In this document: piece after piece, positions 45,436 through 56,600 of the stretch
Layout: every line of letters begins with the position of its first letter
Numbering within the stretch: the stretch's first letter is position 1
DNA from: Myotis daubentonii
Taxonomy: Eukaryota > Chordata > Mammalia > Chiroptera > Vespertilionidae
NCBI RefSeq assembly: GCF_963259705.1
Contig: NC_081861.1
Span: 63,304,673-63,368,672 of the forward strand
Reading direction: 5' to 3'
Length of the DNA: 64,000 nucleotides
Position numbers and translations under genes: made by a program
Notes under the pieces: generated by a model
What the model was told of the DNA's origin: nothing
Database searches by the model: none
Seen by the model: only the letters and a program-made list of their open reading frames with translations

Positions 45436-45559
45436 TATTGAGATATTTGTCTTCCTCCTCTATCTCCTACTCCTCAGTCCATAGAAAATATTTAATCAAT
45501 GCAGGATTTGTGACTTGATGAATATTTGCCTAAGTGAAGAAAATGGAATCATATAAAAA

Positions 45560-45765
45560 GCAGCAGAGGAGGAGAAAATGGTAGGTGTTTGGTGTGATGG
45601 GGGCCACTGAAGAATGATAAAGAATGATAAAGAAAATAGTGAGTGGTCACAAACATGGGAAGAAAAGCTGATTCATCAAAAAAGAGTCTAACCACTATAC
45701 TGTATACCTGAAACTAATACAAAATAATGTTGGAGGTAAACTGCAATTGAAAAATAAAATTTTAA
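45560..45765 (+). repeat. L1 3' UTR fragment
   Basis: Ends with 'CTAACCACTATACTGTATACCTGAAACTAATACAAAATAATG' order and 'CAATTGAAAAATAAAATTT', the same 3' UTR type as 48600-48880. Degenerate 5' portion. Confidence 0.65.
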
Positions 45766-46495
45766 AAATAGAGAAGAAGGTTAAGACACTATATATCAAA
45801 GGAAAGAAACAAAGGAGGACTCACAATTACCAATTTCAAAACTTACTACAAAGCTATAGAAATCAAGACAATGATGCACTTGCATAAAGATAGTGATCAC
45901 AGGAATAAAACTGGGAATTCAGAAATAATTATTTATATTTATGGTCAATGGATTTTGGGCAATGCTACCAAGAAAATTATGGGATAGAATAGTCTCAACA
46001 AATGGTGCTGGGACAACTGGATAATCACAAGAAAAAGAAGAAAATCAGCTAAAACAGTCAAATTCTTATAAGGAAACAGGTGCAATAGTTGTGACCTTGG
46101 ATCAGCAATGGTATCATAAATGATACAAACCAAAAAGCATAATCAACAAAAGAAAAAAAATGTATAAATTGGCCTTTATCAAAGTTAAAAACTTTTGTGT
46201 TTCAAAAGACACTATCAAGAAAATAAAAATTATTGATATATACTACAACATGGATGAACCTTGAATACATATCCTAAGTGAACGAAGCCAGACACAACAG
46301 GTCACCATGTATGATTCTATTTTTATGAAATGTCCAGAATAGGCAAATTCACACAAAAAGTAGATTAGCAATTATGAGGACAGAGGAGTGAGGACTGGAG
46401 GCAAGGAATGACTGGGTGATGCAAAAGTTGTAAGATCAGATTGTGGTGATTGCTGGACAACTCTGTGTATATACTAAAACCACTGAATTGTTAAA
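45766..46495 (+). repeat. Old L1 ORF2/3' UTR fragment
   Basis: Readings such as 'YYKAIEIKTMMHLHKDS' and 'WCWDNW' correspond to the ORF2 C-terminal half. It is followed by 'acatggatgaaccttgaatacatatcctaagtgaacgaagcc' of the C-terminus and a 3' UTR. The VES SINE at 46504 follows. Strongly decayed. Confidence 0.6.
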
Positions 46496-46503
46496 ACACA
46501 CAC

Positions 46504-46716
46504 GCCGAAACCGGTTTGGCCCAGTGGATAGAGCGTCGGCCTGCGGACTGAAAGGTCCCAGGTTCGATTCCGGTCAAGGGCATGTACCTGGGTTGTGGGC
46601 ACATCCCCAGTGGGGGGTGTGCAGGAGGCAGCTGATCGATGTTTCTCTCTCATCGATGTTTCTAGCTCTCTATCTCTCTCCCTTCCTCTCTGTAAAAAAA
46701 TCAATAAAATATATTT

Positions 46717-46717
<1 letters not shown>
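46504..46717 (+). mobile_element. VES SINE, young copy
   Basis: GCCGAAACCGGTTTGGCCCAG head, A-box-like TGGCCCAGTGG (46517-46527), B box GGTTCGATTCC (46561-46571), canonical body and ATCAATAAAATATATTT end. TTAAAACACACAC occurs on the left; the right copy has grown into a (CA)n tract (to 46751). Likely a young insertion whose duplicated target seeded a microsatellite. Confidence 0.93.

Positions 46718-46719
<2 letters not shown>

Positions 46720-46751
<32 letters not shown>
46720..46751. repeat. (CA)n microsatellite at a SINE target duplication
   Basis: About 32 bp of CA repeat directly at the right-hand target site of the VES SINE; the left-hand copy of the same site has only four CA units. 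Confidence 0.9.
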
Positions 46752-46753
<2 letters not shown>

Positions 46754-46820
46754 CACAAGAGAGTATGCATCAAGAAGACCCTGTCAAGCACAATATAATG
46801 ATGAAGAATGGTAAGAAATT

Positions 46821-47013
46821 GCCCGGGCTGTGTTGGCTCTGTGGTAGAGTTTAGACATATGAGCCAAGAGGTCATGGTTCTATTTCTTAGGGCTCAATCT
46901 CCAGTAGGTGGTATGCAGGAGGCAGCCAATCAATGATTCTCTCTCATCAGTGATGTTTCTATCTATATCTCCCTCTCCTTTCCTCTCTGAATCAATAAAA
47001 ATATTTTAAAAAA
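46821..47013 (+). mobile_element. Older VES-like SINE
   Basis: GCCCGGGCTGTGTTGGCTCTG head, degenerate B box, 'GGTATGCAGGAGGCAGCC' body, ATCAATAAAAATATT end. Flanks AAGAATGGTAAGAAAT and AAGAATGATAAGTAAT form an imperfect duplication. Confidence 0.87.
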
Positions 47014-47029
47014 AAGAATGATAAGTAAT

Positions 47030-48595
47030 AGCTATCAGAGAAGGTTGGGAGGTGGTAACTAGAGGCCAGAGAGAGGGTAGTTATAACAGAGTAGCAAACA
47101 CAGTCAGCATACTGCCAGGAGCCAGGGAAAGCGCTGGGAAGTAGTGGGGTAGACATCATTATTGAAGATGATTAGCCATGAAAGATATACAAAAAGACCA
47201 TTTAGATGCTGGGACAATAGGGGCATTGAAAACAATTCCATAAACATTTTTCAAAGATATTCTATGGAATATCTTGGCATTGTTACTTCTATAATACAAC
47301 TAATTTCCTAATACCTTAAGAAGATTAAAGTAATATTTATGCAAATGACCAAGCTTATATATGTCACTGCCACAGCTTCATACATAATAGAGCTTTTTAA
47401 ATTTAAATTTGCATTTTAGAACTTTTCCCAGTATTGTTCTGAATCAATTATTTTTCCTCGCTATAAAGACATGGATGTAATTGCATGAAAAGTAAAAAAG
47501 AGACAGGCAGACTCAGTGTTTACAAGCGCCACGCCTGCTGGCAACTGGTTTCTTTTGGTGTCACTGGAATGCTGCTCTTTATGTAGGTTCTTTGTGCAGT
47601 GATGAATGAAATGGCTACTGATGCTCTCTAAATAAAAGACCCACTCTCCCTGAACAGAAGCAGGTGCTAAGGAACAGCTTTTGTTTGCACAGTGACTTCC
47701 TGGACAAAAACTTTACACAAAGGGAACATACAAATAATTCCTGGGAGGCTTCCTCTGTGAATCTCCTAGACAACAGCCCAGCTGCAATAATGCCACATGT
47801 GTCGTTCTTCAGGTCAGTTTGGTATCGATGCCTTTTTCTCCAGCATTCCTACAAGCTCACTTATAATGCACACACATCATGCAGAATTTGACATTTGGGG
47901 TTATATTTCACTACTTGATGAATGTCGTGGTATAAGACTTTTATTGCAAACAACCATTTGGCTGTTGGTGCTTACAGCTTTAACACAATTAAATGCTGGC
48001 AAGAAATATCTTTATAGCACTTTCTCTATCACCTATCATATTTTAGACTAATCTATTATCTTAAAAAAGTAACCATTGCATATATTTACCTACTTTGCAA
48101 AAGGGAGAATTAGATTTGCAGCTTGTAAAAATGTAAAGTGATGTTATTATTAATGATAATTCAACAATCCACACTAAGGGCTATGTTATTTCTGATTTAC
48201 TTCTGCACATAATTTGCATCAATGTTTGTATCTCCAACATCTCAATGTTGTTAAAATAAACATTAGAATGACTAAAGGGACTGATGAGGCTTATGTTCCC
48301 ATCTGAAGTTGTAACAACAGGTTTTTATAACTATTTATTTTAGTGCTTATAAAATTCCTAGTATTAGGTGTGTCCAAAATAAATTATGACATAAAAGAAC
48401 ACTGCTACCCTGAAACTGAGAAGAATAAAAATGAATAGACTTTTTAAAAATAATGCTAGAATACTGGTATAGTTTTTAGAAGCATTATCAACACTAATAT
48501 TTAGCAAATCTTCATATAAGACATGCAAAGGAAAATCAGATGTATTCTTTAAAAAGACTAAGCAATGTTAAAAAAAAAAAAAAAAGAAAACCACA
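47030..48595. other. Apparently single-copy stretch
   Basis: No named repeat. 47500-47900 has balanced composition and a short frame, but I see no motif or splice structure that supports an exon. Confidence 0.4.
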
Positions 48596-48880
48596 TCGCC
48601 AAGAAGGGAGTGGGATTGGAAGGCTGGGCAAAAAGGTGAGGAGATTGAGAAGTACAAATTGGTAGTTATAAAATAGTCATGGGGATATAAAATACAGCAT
48701 AGGGAACATAGTTAATAATATTGTAATAACTATGTAGCACTGGCTGGGTGGATACTAGAATTATTGGGGGGACCACTTTGTAAAGTATATGACTGTCTAA
48801 CCACTATGCTGTACACCTGAAACTACTACAAAATAATATTGAATGTCAACTGTAATTGAAAAATGAAAAAGGCATCTTCT
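48596..48880 (+). repeat. L1 3' UTR fragment
   Basis: Ordered L1 3' UTR phrases: 'aaatagtcatggggatataaa', 'agggaacatagttaataatattgtaataactatg', 'tactagaattattggggggaccactttgtaaagtatatgac', 'ctaaccactatgctgtacacctgaaac'. A-rich end. Same type as 9740-10455. Confidence 0.8.
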
Positions 48881-48981
48881 ACAGTGAGAAAGCAAAGCTA
48901 TGTTGCTTACAATCCAATAACAAGACAATTATCAAAAGTTTCAAGAAAGTCTGATAATCTGGGAAAAAATATTTCTCTAAG

Positions 48982-49083
48982 AAGTTAGGGGTCAGGAAAA
49001 AGGTACAGCAGTAGTTCTTAACCTAAACTTAGAACTAACAAGATCAAGAGAGCCACCTGCACTTTGAAGTCCAGAAATATGAA
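48982..49083 (+). repeat. 102-bp direct repeat, copy 1
   Basis: Matches 50439-50540 at 100 of 102 positions by eye, from 'AAGTTAGGGGTCAGGAAAAA' to 'CCAGAAATATGAA'. The differences are A/G in 'GTAGTT/GTGGTT' and C/G in 'TGCACTTTG/TGCAGTTTG'. I do not recognise the unit as a known element; it contains CAGTRGTTCTTAACC near its start. Confidence 0.9.
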
Positions 49084-50438
49084 AATTTCCCCAACCTTCA
49101 ACTTAAAAGCATTGATTCTGAGAATGATACCTGCAAAGTATCTGATTAAGTTTGACTTGGTTAGAAAAGCACAACACAGCAGAACCCAGGTATGTTATTT
49201 TAAAAAATCACATTTTAAATTATATAATACTATCAATCCAAACCCTTTTTCTAAAATTTACAATTGTATGTTCAATGTATTCAACAAGTACTTGAGATAT
49301 ATTTATTTAGCACCTACTACATTAGTTACTTTTTATTTCCTCAATAAGTGGTAACTGGATTTGTATAATAAGGGATATTTTCCTATCATCTATGCAACCA
49401 TAATAGTCCTGTTAAGAATTACCTTCAAGTTGGGGGACACTATCAAAACACAAATTTACTATGTCTTTTTAAAGTGAACTTTCCATGTTCTCATATGGAT
49501 TCTCAAATGCTTTTATTCCCTCTATCTCTAGTTGGATACCATACAGAATGTCCTCATGACTCATATCAAATACGCCCTCAAATAAATGTATCCCAGTTAA
49601 CATATATAAAGTTGTCAGGTAAGAGCACAGGCCATTATGAACCTGTATGGAGTATTATGAGGTAATAATACTGGTATGTGCAACTAAGTCCCTGCTAGAT
49701 TCTATAGTCTAACGACATCAACATTTAGTCAAGGAGAATAGGCTAAGAGCTGAATCTGTCAATAGCTCATAAAACCTAGACAACATCAAGACTGTTGCCA
49801 CCACAACCAAAGTTCCTCATATAAGCATATGCCAGCTTTCTCAGGATGTTAGAGAAATAAAATGCAGGAAATAGAGTCAACAGGAGCCTATTGGCTTGTT
49901 AAAGAAGGAGTGGTCAGACTTGAAGAGCTGACCCATCTTTAACAGATCAGGTCATTTCCAACTTGAGAAATAAATCAGCTGTTTTGAGACAGAAATCAAG
50001 AATAATCGGATCTGGTCCAGAAACTGATTGTCCAGCTTTCATGCTGGCTGGTTGCTTCACTTCTTTACCTCTTCTCATCAGATCATACTCCGGAGAAATA
50101 AATGCAAATATAAGTGAAAATATCCAAGCTTGGGATCAATTTACCAAGTATAGCTTTGGTGAATTTATGTTTGAGTACAATCCCCCCCCCCCCAAGCAAT
50201 AACAGTGTAAGGGGAGACAGAGCAGGGCTTCATTTGAGGGAAGGAGTGGAAAGAACTGACACACACACAGACCAAAACTTGCCTCTCTGATGTGGGAACA
50301 ACCTGAACATGTATGTCTTTTATAGACACTGACTCTGGAATCTGCACAAATATGAATTACAATTCTTGGGTGTTTATTTGAAGATAATTACCAAAAGTTT
50401 CACAGACACCCATGGATCTTATAAATCTCTCCATCTCA
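49084..50438. other. Sequence between the direct repeats
   Basis: About 1.36 kb without a repeat that I can name. A poly-C run lies at about 50182-50193. Open frames at 49064-49354, 49474-49665 and 49963-50202 (plus) have no recognised motif. Confidence 0.4.
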
Positions 50439-50540
50439 AAGTTAGGGGTCAGGAAAAAGGTACAGCAGTGGTTCTTAACCTAAACTTAGAACTAACAAGA
50501 TCAAGAGAGCCACCTGCAGTTTGAAGTCCAGAAATATGAA
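50439..50540 (+). repeat. 102-bp direct repeat, copy 2
   Basis: Second copy of the unit at 48982-49083, same orientation, two substitutions, no indels. The flanks differ immediately outside both ends. Confidence 0.9.
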
Positions 50541-51290
50541 GTCCAATAATATTGTCAAAGAGTTTGACAATATTAACATTAAGGGCCATATCACATTTTT
50601 AGCAAAATCTATGCATAAAACAGCAATATTTTCCCAGGTAACATAGCCTAAATAGAAATTAGAGTGTAAATATTTCTAATCACTTAGCCCTTATGATCTA
50701 CAGAAATAATGTCTATCATTTCATGTGAGTAGAGACATAAGAAAACCCCTAAATCTAATTGTATTGCCGATGGCTAATATTTCCACCTAGACTGGTACTT
50801 ATACATTTTTAAATAGAATATAACATACAAGAACAAATAATGTATGCCTATTTTTAAATGCCGGCTTATTGATTGGTGCTCATTCCAACTGAACTCTGAC
50901 TTCCTTTTGATACTACTGAAGTAGATTTATCATCTTTAGCCATGTTTTAGTGGAAAATGTTTTATGTGTAGTGTCACTGCCAAGATAAGAAATTTAAACT
51001 GCTAATTTATCAGGTAAAAAGTAAACTGTGAATAAAATATTGAATGAAAAATCTTACCTATACAAGCAAGGTATAACCTTTTCTCTTAATGATTACATTC
51101 TTAATTCGATACCCACCAATCCGAAAATGCTTCCAATATATGTCATCCTCAAATACATTTAGTATTATAGAGGCTAAAATGCATAGATATTTTTGTCATG
51201 TAATAACAATACAAAACAGAAAATGAATTGTCTGCACTGGTAATTCTTTTCACTTGATAAAATGTCCCAGAAGTTCAGATGATGAAGGAG
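50541..51290. other. No named features
   Basis: AT-rich; no repeat or gene that I can support. Confidence 0.4.
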
Positions 51291-51294
51291 TTAA

Positions 51295-51520
51295 CATTAT
51301 GAATCATGGAGCCAGATAGTTGGGTTCCAACTCCAGCTCTCTCACTTACTGGTTATGTGACCTCGGCTTATTTATTTAATCTCTTTGTGCTTCACTTTTC
51401 TCATTTATAAAATGAAGATATAATCAGCTTTCATTGGGTTATTGTGAGAATTAAATGTGTCGATATGTGTAGAGCAATGTTAGGCATATAGCAAGTGCGA
51501 GATAAGTGCTGCCTGCTACT
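51295..51520 (+). repeat. MIR SINE, nearly full length
   Basis: Good end-to-end match to MIR order on the + strand: 'gttgggttccaactccagctctctcacttactggttatgtgacct', 'aatctctttgtgcttcacttttctcat', 'gttattgtgagaattaaatg', 'ttaggcatatagcaagtgcgagataagt'. Confidence 0.8.
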
Positions 51521-51933
51521 GTTAAGCCTTTAGAATAATCTAAATCAATTAGCAGGTATACAGAACAATACTAAAACCATGACATTTTCAACAAAATTAA
51601 ATAGAAAGACAATATTGGAAACAATGAAAGAATAAGAAGAATAGCAAGTCTAATATTTAACATAAAGCAATTAAAATCTGTAAATAAAATCTGTATCATT
51701 CCCAATAGCAACACAGTACTATGAATAATTTCAAACTAATAAGTGTGGATCAAAACCCAAATTATAAAATACTAAAAATGTGGCAAATAGTATACTCAAT
51801 CTGAATGAAATTTGTTATTGTCAAATACCTAAAAATCCCTATAGTACACATAAACAGATGTAATGTTTAAGAAATATATGTATTTGTCTGAAAAGATCAA
51901 TTTTTGAGAATATTATTTAAAAGATAAAAATCA

Positions 51934-52157
51934 GCCCTGGCTGGTTTGGCTCAGTGGATAGAGTGTCAGCCTGTGGACTGAAGGGTCCCAGGTTCATTTC
52001 TGGGCGAGGGCACATGCCTGGGTTGTGGGCTCAATCCCCAGTAGGGGGCATGCAGGAGGTAGCCTATCAATGATTCTCTCTTATCATTGATGTTTCTCTC
52101 TCTCTCCCTCTCCATTCCTCTCTGAAATAAATAAAAGTATATTTAAAAAAATAAAAG
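51934..52157 (+). mobile_element. VES-like SINE (CCCTGGCTGG subfamily)
   Basis: GCCCTGGCTGGTTTGGCTCAG head with intact A box TGGCTCAGTGG, B box GGTTCATTTCT degenerate, body 'GTGGGCTCAATCCCCAGTAGG', AATAAATAAAAG end. Short duplication AAAAATCA. Confidence 0.88.
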
Positions 52158-52305
52158 AAAAAAATCATTATCTTGAAATGCCAAAATTCCAGATAACATT
52201 TTAAATATATTTTTAAATTTGTCAATAGTTTTCCAGATTTTCCACAGACATAAATTTTATAAAAATAATTTTACTGACAATGAGTTGCTCTTCAATAGTT
52301 TTAAA

Positions 52306-52514
52306 GCCCTAGCTGGTTTGGCTCAGTGGATAGAGCATCAGCCTTGAGATTGAAAGGTCCCGTGTTCCATTCTGATCAAGGGCACATGGCCTGGATTGTG
52401 GGCTCGATCCCCAGCAGGGGCGTGCAGGAAGCAACCAATTAATGATTCTCTCTCATCATTGATGTTTCTAGCTCTCTCTCTTCCTCTCTGAAATCAATAA
52501 AAATGTATTTTAAA
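52306..52514 (+). mobile_element. VES-like SINE (CCCTAGCTGG subfamily)
   Basis: Related to the copy at 51934. Perfect 12-bp duplication AATAGTTTTAAA (52294-52305 and 52515-52526). Intact A box, altered B box (GTTCCATTCTG). Two insertions of this SINE type lie within 600 bp. Confidence 0.92.
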
Positions 52515-52610
52515 AATAGTTTTAAAAACATTATTTTCAGAGAAAATGCTAACCTAGTGTAAACAACTGCAATTTTTTAAAATCACATATCTATAAACAT
52601 CTCCCTAGAG

Positions 52611-52846
52611 CAGTGATGGCGAACCTATGACACGCGTGTCAGAGGTGACACTTGAATTCATTTTTTTGGTTGATTTCTCTCTGTTAAATGGCATTTAAAT
52701 ATATAAAATAAATATCAAAAATATAAGTCTTTGTTTTACTATGGTTGCAAATATCAAAAAAGTTTCTATATGTGACATGGCACCAGAGTTAAGTTAGGGT
52801 TTTTCAAAATGCTGACACACCGAGCTCAAAAGGTTTGCCATCACTG
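52611..52846 (+). mobile_element. hAT MITE, 'GTGATGGCGAACC' family, copy 2
   Basis: A 236-bp element, ends CAGTGATGGCGAACCTATG and AGGTTTGCCATCACTG, perfect 8-bp duplication CCCTAGAG (52603-52610 and 52847-52854). Confidence 0.93.
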
Positions 52847-52854
52847 CCCTAGAG

Positions 52855-53369
52855 CATATACATAGAGGTTATCTTCAGTCAAAACTCGCCTAAAAAGCCC
52901 CCTCACTGAACATTTCCTGTCCCATCTATCAGAAAGAAAACAGTATCATACATACTCCAGACAAAGGTGTTCGGGATGGACACCACCACACAATGTCAAC
53001 AGTGAAAACAAAGCATGTGAAAATGCATACAGCATTTATAGGAGAACCATTTCCACAGTTACTCATTACCCTTAAAATAAACCTAAAACTAGGTAGATTT
53101 GGTATCACTGTCCTTACTTTACATTGCAGGAAACAGATTCAGACATGTAACTTTACTCACTTGATGTCCGGGCTAGAAATGTACACAGCTGGGACCATAT
53201 CCATGCTGGGTCTTCTCCTTCCCAATCCAGTAACAGATTCTATTCTCTATCATATTCCATGTAATCCATAGCCTTTAGCTATCTAATTGCAAGTCCTAAC
53301 TCATTAGGCCAACTTATGTTTTCTTTCCCAATTTTTTCCATTACTCAGTGCATGCCTCCATTAGAACAA
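52855..53369. other. No named features
   Basis: Mixed-composition sequence, including a 92-codon frame (52993-53271, plus) without recognisable motifs or gene context. Confidence 0.4.
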
Positions 53370-53540
53370 CTATCTTACTATTACTATACTATAGCTGTTT
53401 GTTTACAAGCCTCTTTCCCCACTATGTTATAAACTCCCTGGTCATAGTAATTATGTCATTTCATCTTGGTTCCTCCAAAACAAGGTAAAGTACTCTACAC
53501 AAAGGAAGCTCTTAGTCAATATTTTCTGAATGAAATGCAT
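53370..53540 (+). repeat. L2 LINE 3' end
   Basis: 'ccactatgttataaactccctggtcatag', 'tcttggttcctccaaaacaaggta' and 'gctcttagtcaatattttctgaatgaa' follow the order of L2 3' ends. Confidence 0.55.
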
Positions 53541-53781
53541 GTAATATATTCTACTAACCCAACCTCAGTACTGACAAAGTAGCAGCTAATTACCTATTAA
53601 CTATTAGCCTAATCAATTCAGATTCTACTTATTTGTTGTGTTTCAATATTATTGAACATTATTAATTTTATTTTTAGACCTTAACACTGTTTGAAACATA
53701 GTCTTTGGTCCTTGAGAGATTCCTATATAAACTTTACTCAAAACACATTACATAGGGCTCTCAAATCCATTTATATAACAA

Positions 53782-54141
53782 CTAGAGGCCCGGTGCATGG
53801 ACTCATGCACCAGTGAGTCCCTCGGCCTGGCCTGCACCCTCTCACAATCCAGGACCACTCAGGGGATGTCAGACTGCTGGTTTAGGCAAGATACCCACAG
53901 GCCAGGCCAAGAGAGCCCACCAGTACACGAATATGTGCACCAGGCCTCTAGTATGCATATAAGATATTTGGTGAAACTCTTTCTGCCCTCTCCCCTCCCC
54001 CTTCCCTCTGAGATTCATCAGTCTGTTCCATGTTTTCATGCCTGTGCATTGAGCGTCTGCCCCTGGTGGTCAATGTGCATCATAGCTACCAGTCAAATGG
54101 TTGAATGGTCAAACAATCACTTAGGCTTTTATATATACAGA
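53782..54141 (-). mobile_element. HeliBat mosaic with 3' ends facing both ways
   Basis: The outer borders are a proper minus-strand HeliBat: CTAG 3' end at 53782-53785 and 5' TCTGTATATATAAAAGCC at 54141, with flanking a (53781) and t (54142). Inside, 53820-53951 is a + strand HeliBat 3' segment ending CACCAGGCCTCTAG at 53951 before T. The first 45 and last 45 bases of 53782-53951 therefore form an imperfect inverted repeat. Confidence 0.8.
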
Positions 54142-54249
54142 TAATTTTTAAGACTTTTTTTGCACAAGTGCCAGAGAACACTAAGAGGAATAAAAGATGA
54201 TCCCCACCCATGAAGATTTAACTTTTGGGGAGAAAGACAAAACAATGTG

Positions 54250-54470
54250 AGCCCCCCCCTCAGTGTGGGTCAGTGGTTATGCATCATCCTATGAACCAGG
54301 AAATCATGATTCCATTCCCAGTCAGGGCACATGCCTGGGTTGCAGGCTCGATCCCCAGTAGGGGCATGCAGGAGGCAACCAATCAATGATTCTCTCTCAT
54401 CACTGATATTTCTATCTCTCTCCCCCTGTTCCTTCGTCTCTGAAATCAATAAAAATATATTTTTAAAAAA
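54250..54470 (+). mobile_element. Older VES-like SINE
   Basis: GCCCCCCCCTCAGTGTGGGTCAG head, degenerate B box (GATTCCATTCC), 'GGTTGCAGGCTCGATCCCCAGTAGG' body, ATCAATAAAAATATATTTTT end. Confidence 0.83.
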
Positions 54471-55599
54471 TTTGATTGTCAGAATTCAGGACATCATAAG
54501 AAAGCAGGAGTTACACTCATCATATATGCAACTTCCATTTTGATGGCTCAAGTAATCTTATGTGTAATAACATTTTTTAGGTTGTGATAATAGGTACATC
54601 TGAACATTGTTTGCTACTACAAATATACATCCAAAAGTTAACTACTGTTAATTAGGTAACCCCATATGTTGCAGCTCCATACACACATACATTCAGAAAA
54701 CACTAAGTAAATTAGGAATTGTGTTCCCAAATAAGCTCAAACAAGGGATTATTTAAAGTATGCTTCAGGTAGACTCTCACTAGAAAGTGATTCATGCAGT
54801 AGCATTAACCATACCTTGTTAAAATGTGTTGATATTGAAGATTGTGTTAACTAGATTCCCTGAACAGAGGTGGATGGGTCAACCACAGCACCACAAGCCG
54901 AAAGCTTAAATTTTCCTTATTCTTTAGGATTTCTCTTCACCCAGTAGATGGTTCAGTCGAACAGGCATCATTCACATTAGCTTTAGGGAACAGGTAGATT
55001 TAAAATCCTGCAGTCCTGGCATTAACAATTTGACGAGTTCCTCCAAGGGTCTGTTCCACATAATGATGTGACAATGCCAGTCATTCCTGATTTTTATAAC
55101 ATCACTAATGGTCTTAGTTTTTTTAGCAGAAAACTCTTTTTATGTTGCCAAAGGAAAATGTAGTATTAATACTTATAACAGCTTCAAAATGGATAAAATT
55201 AATGTAAGATGGTTCAAGTAAAAATCAATAAGGACTATTACATATTCAGAGGGATAAAACTGGTTGAAATCATCTGGTTGATTATTCCTGAGAAGTGTGT
55301 CCTAAATAACCAATTAACTTTTAAATGATAAAAACACACAGTGAACCATTCTTAAATCTAATACTACAATAGCACGAGCCACAGTTTGGGAGAGGCAAGT
55401 GATGAATTAGGAAATGGATGCACATAGTTAAACCATAGGTTATTATCAAGGCAATAGATTTTGTTTTGGATGGTGAGGTCAGAGGAACTTACTTTACTAT
55501 CAAAACCAACTTATTTTTTTTCAAAAACAACTTATTAATGTAATAAATTAGTAAATTAAAAGTGAGTCACCCACAAATAAATGATGAGGGGATTATGCA
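54471..55599. other. No named features
   Basis: AT-rich, apparently single-copy sequence. No gene evidence. Confidence 0.4.
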
Positions 55600-56600
55600 C
55601 TAAGGGATTGCGATTAATACAATTTTGTGTACTGGGGGAATAAAATAGCACCAGCCATAGAAAACTAAACACATTATTACCATATGATCTAGCAATCATG
55701 TTCCTTGGTAGTTACTCAAATTATTTGACAAGTTATAGCTACAAAACAAACCTGCGCACAATTGTTTACACAGCTTCATTCATATTTGCCCAATCTTGGA
55801 AGCAATCAAGCTGTCCCTGAATAGATGAAGGGACAAACAAGTTCTGGCACATCCATACAAGAGAACAGTATTCAGTAATGAAAAGAATAAGCTACCAAGT
55901 CATTAAAATACATGGAGCAATCTTTAAATGAATATTGCTGAGTGTAAGAAGTCAATCAGAAAAGTTTAGACAAAACTATGGAGACAGTAAAATGTTCAGT
56001 GGTTCCCAGGGGTTTGGGGGAATAAGGAGGGGAGGGTGAATAGGTGGAGCAGGGGATGTTTGAGGCAGTGAAACCATTCTCTAAGGTACTGCAATGGTGG
56101 AAAGATGCCATTATAAATTTGTGAAAAAGCACAGACTGTACAACACAAAGCAGTAACCCTAAGGTAAACTATGGACTATAGTTGACAATAACGTATCAAT
56201 ATTGGTACATCAGCCCAGCCGGCGTGGCTCGGTGGTTGAGCATTGACCTATGAACCAGGAGGTCATGGTTTCATTCCCAGTCAGGGCATATGGCCTGGTT
56301 GCAAGCCAGATCCCCATTGTGCGGTGTGTAGGAGGCAGCCAATCAATGATTCTCTCTCAACATTGATGTTTCTAGCTCTCTCTCCCTCTCCCTTCCTCTC
56401 TGAAATCAATAAAAATATATTTTTTTAAAAAAATTGGTACATCAATTGTAAAAAAAAATGGACCTCCCTAATGAAAGATGTTAATAAAATGGGAAACTGG
56501 GGCAGAGTGAAGGCATGCATGGGAACTCTGTACTTTCAGCTCAATTGTGTGTAAAGCCAAAACTACTCTGAAAAATTGCCTATTAATTAAAACAATAAAA
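55600..56600 (+). repeat. Old L1 3' end split by a SINE
   Basis: Ordered L1M-type text: 'aaacacattattaccatatgatctagcaatcatgttccttgg', 'cacagcttcattcatatttgccc', 'tgaatagatgaagggac', 'taaactatggactatagttgacaataacgtatcaatattgg', then, after the SINE, 'aaagatgttaataaaatgggaaactgggg'. Non-coding. Confidence 0.75.
56213..56432 (+). mobile_element. VES-like SINE nested in old L1
   Basis: GCCCAGCCGGCGTGGCTCGGTGG head, body 'AACCAGGAGGTCATGG', pyrimidine tail, ATCAATAAAAATATAT end. Perfect 12-bp duplication ATTGGTACATCA (56201-56212 and 56433-56444). Confidence 0.93.

Noticed and set aside
45274..45437. Considered as a rho-independent terminator or RNA hairpin gene because of the strong inverted repeat
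   Set aside because: TA duplications and conserved MITE ends identify a mariner-superfamily MITE. The window is mammalian.
46504..46575. Possible tRNA gene (A and B boxes present)
   Set aside because: It is the tRNA-derived head of a VES SINE. The sequence cannot complete a cloverleaf acceptor stem and is followed by SINE body and tail with target duplications.
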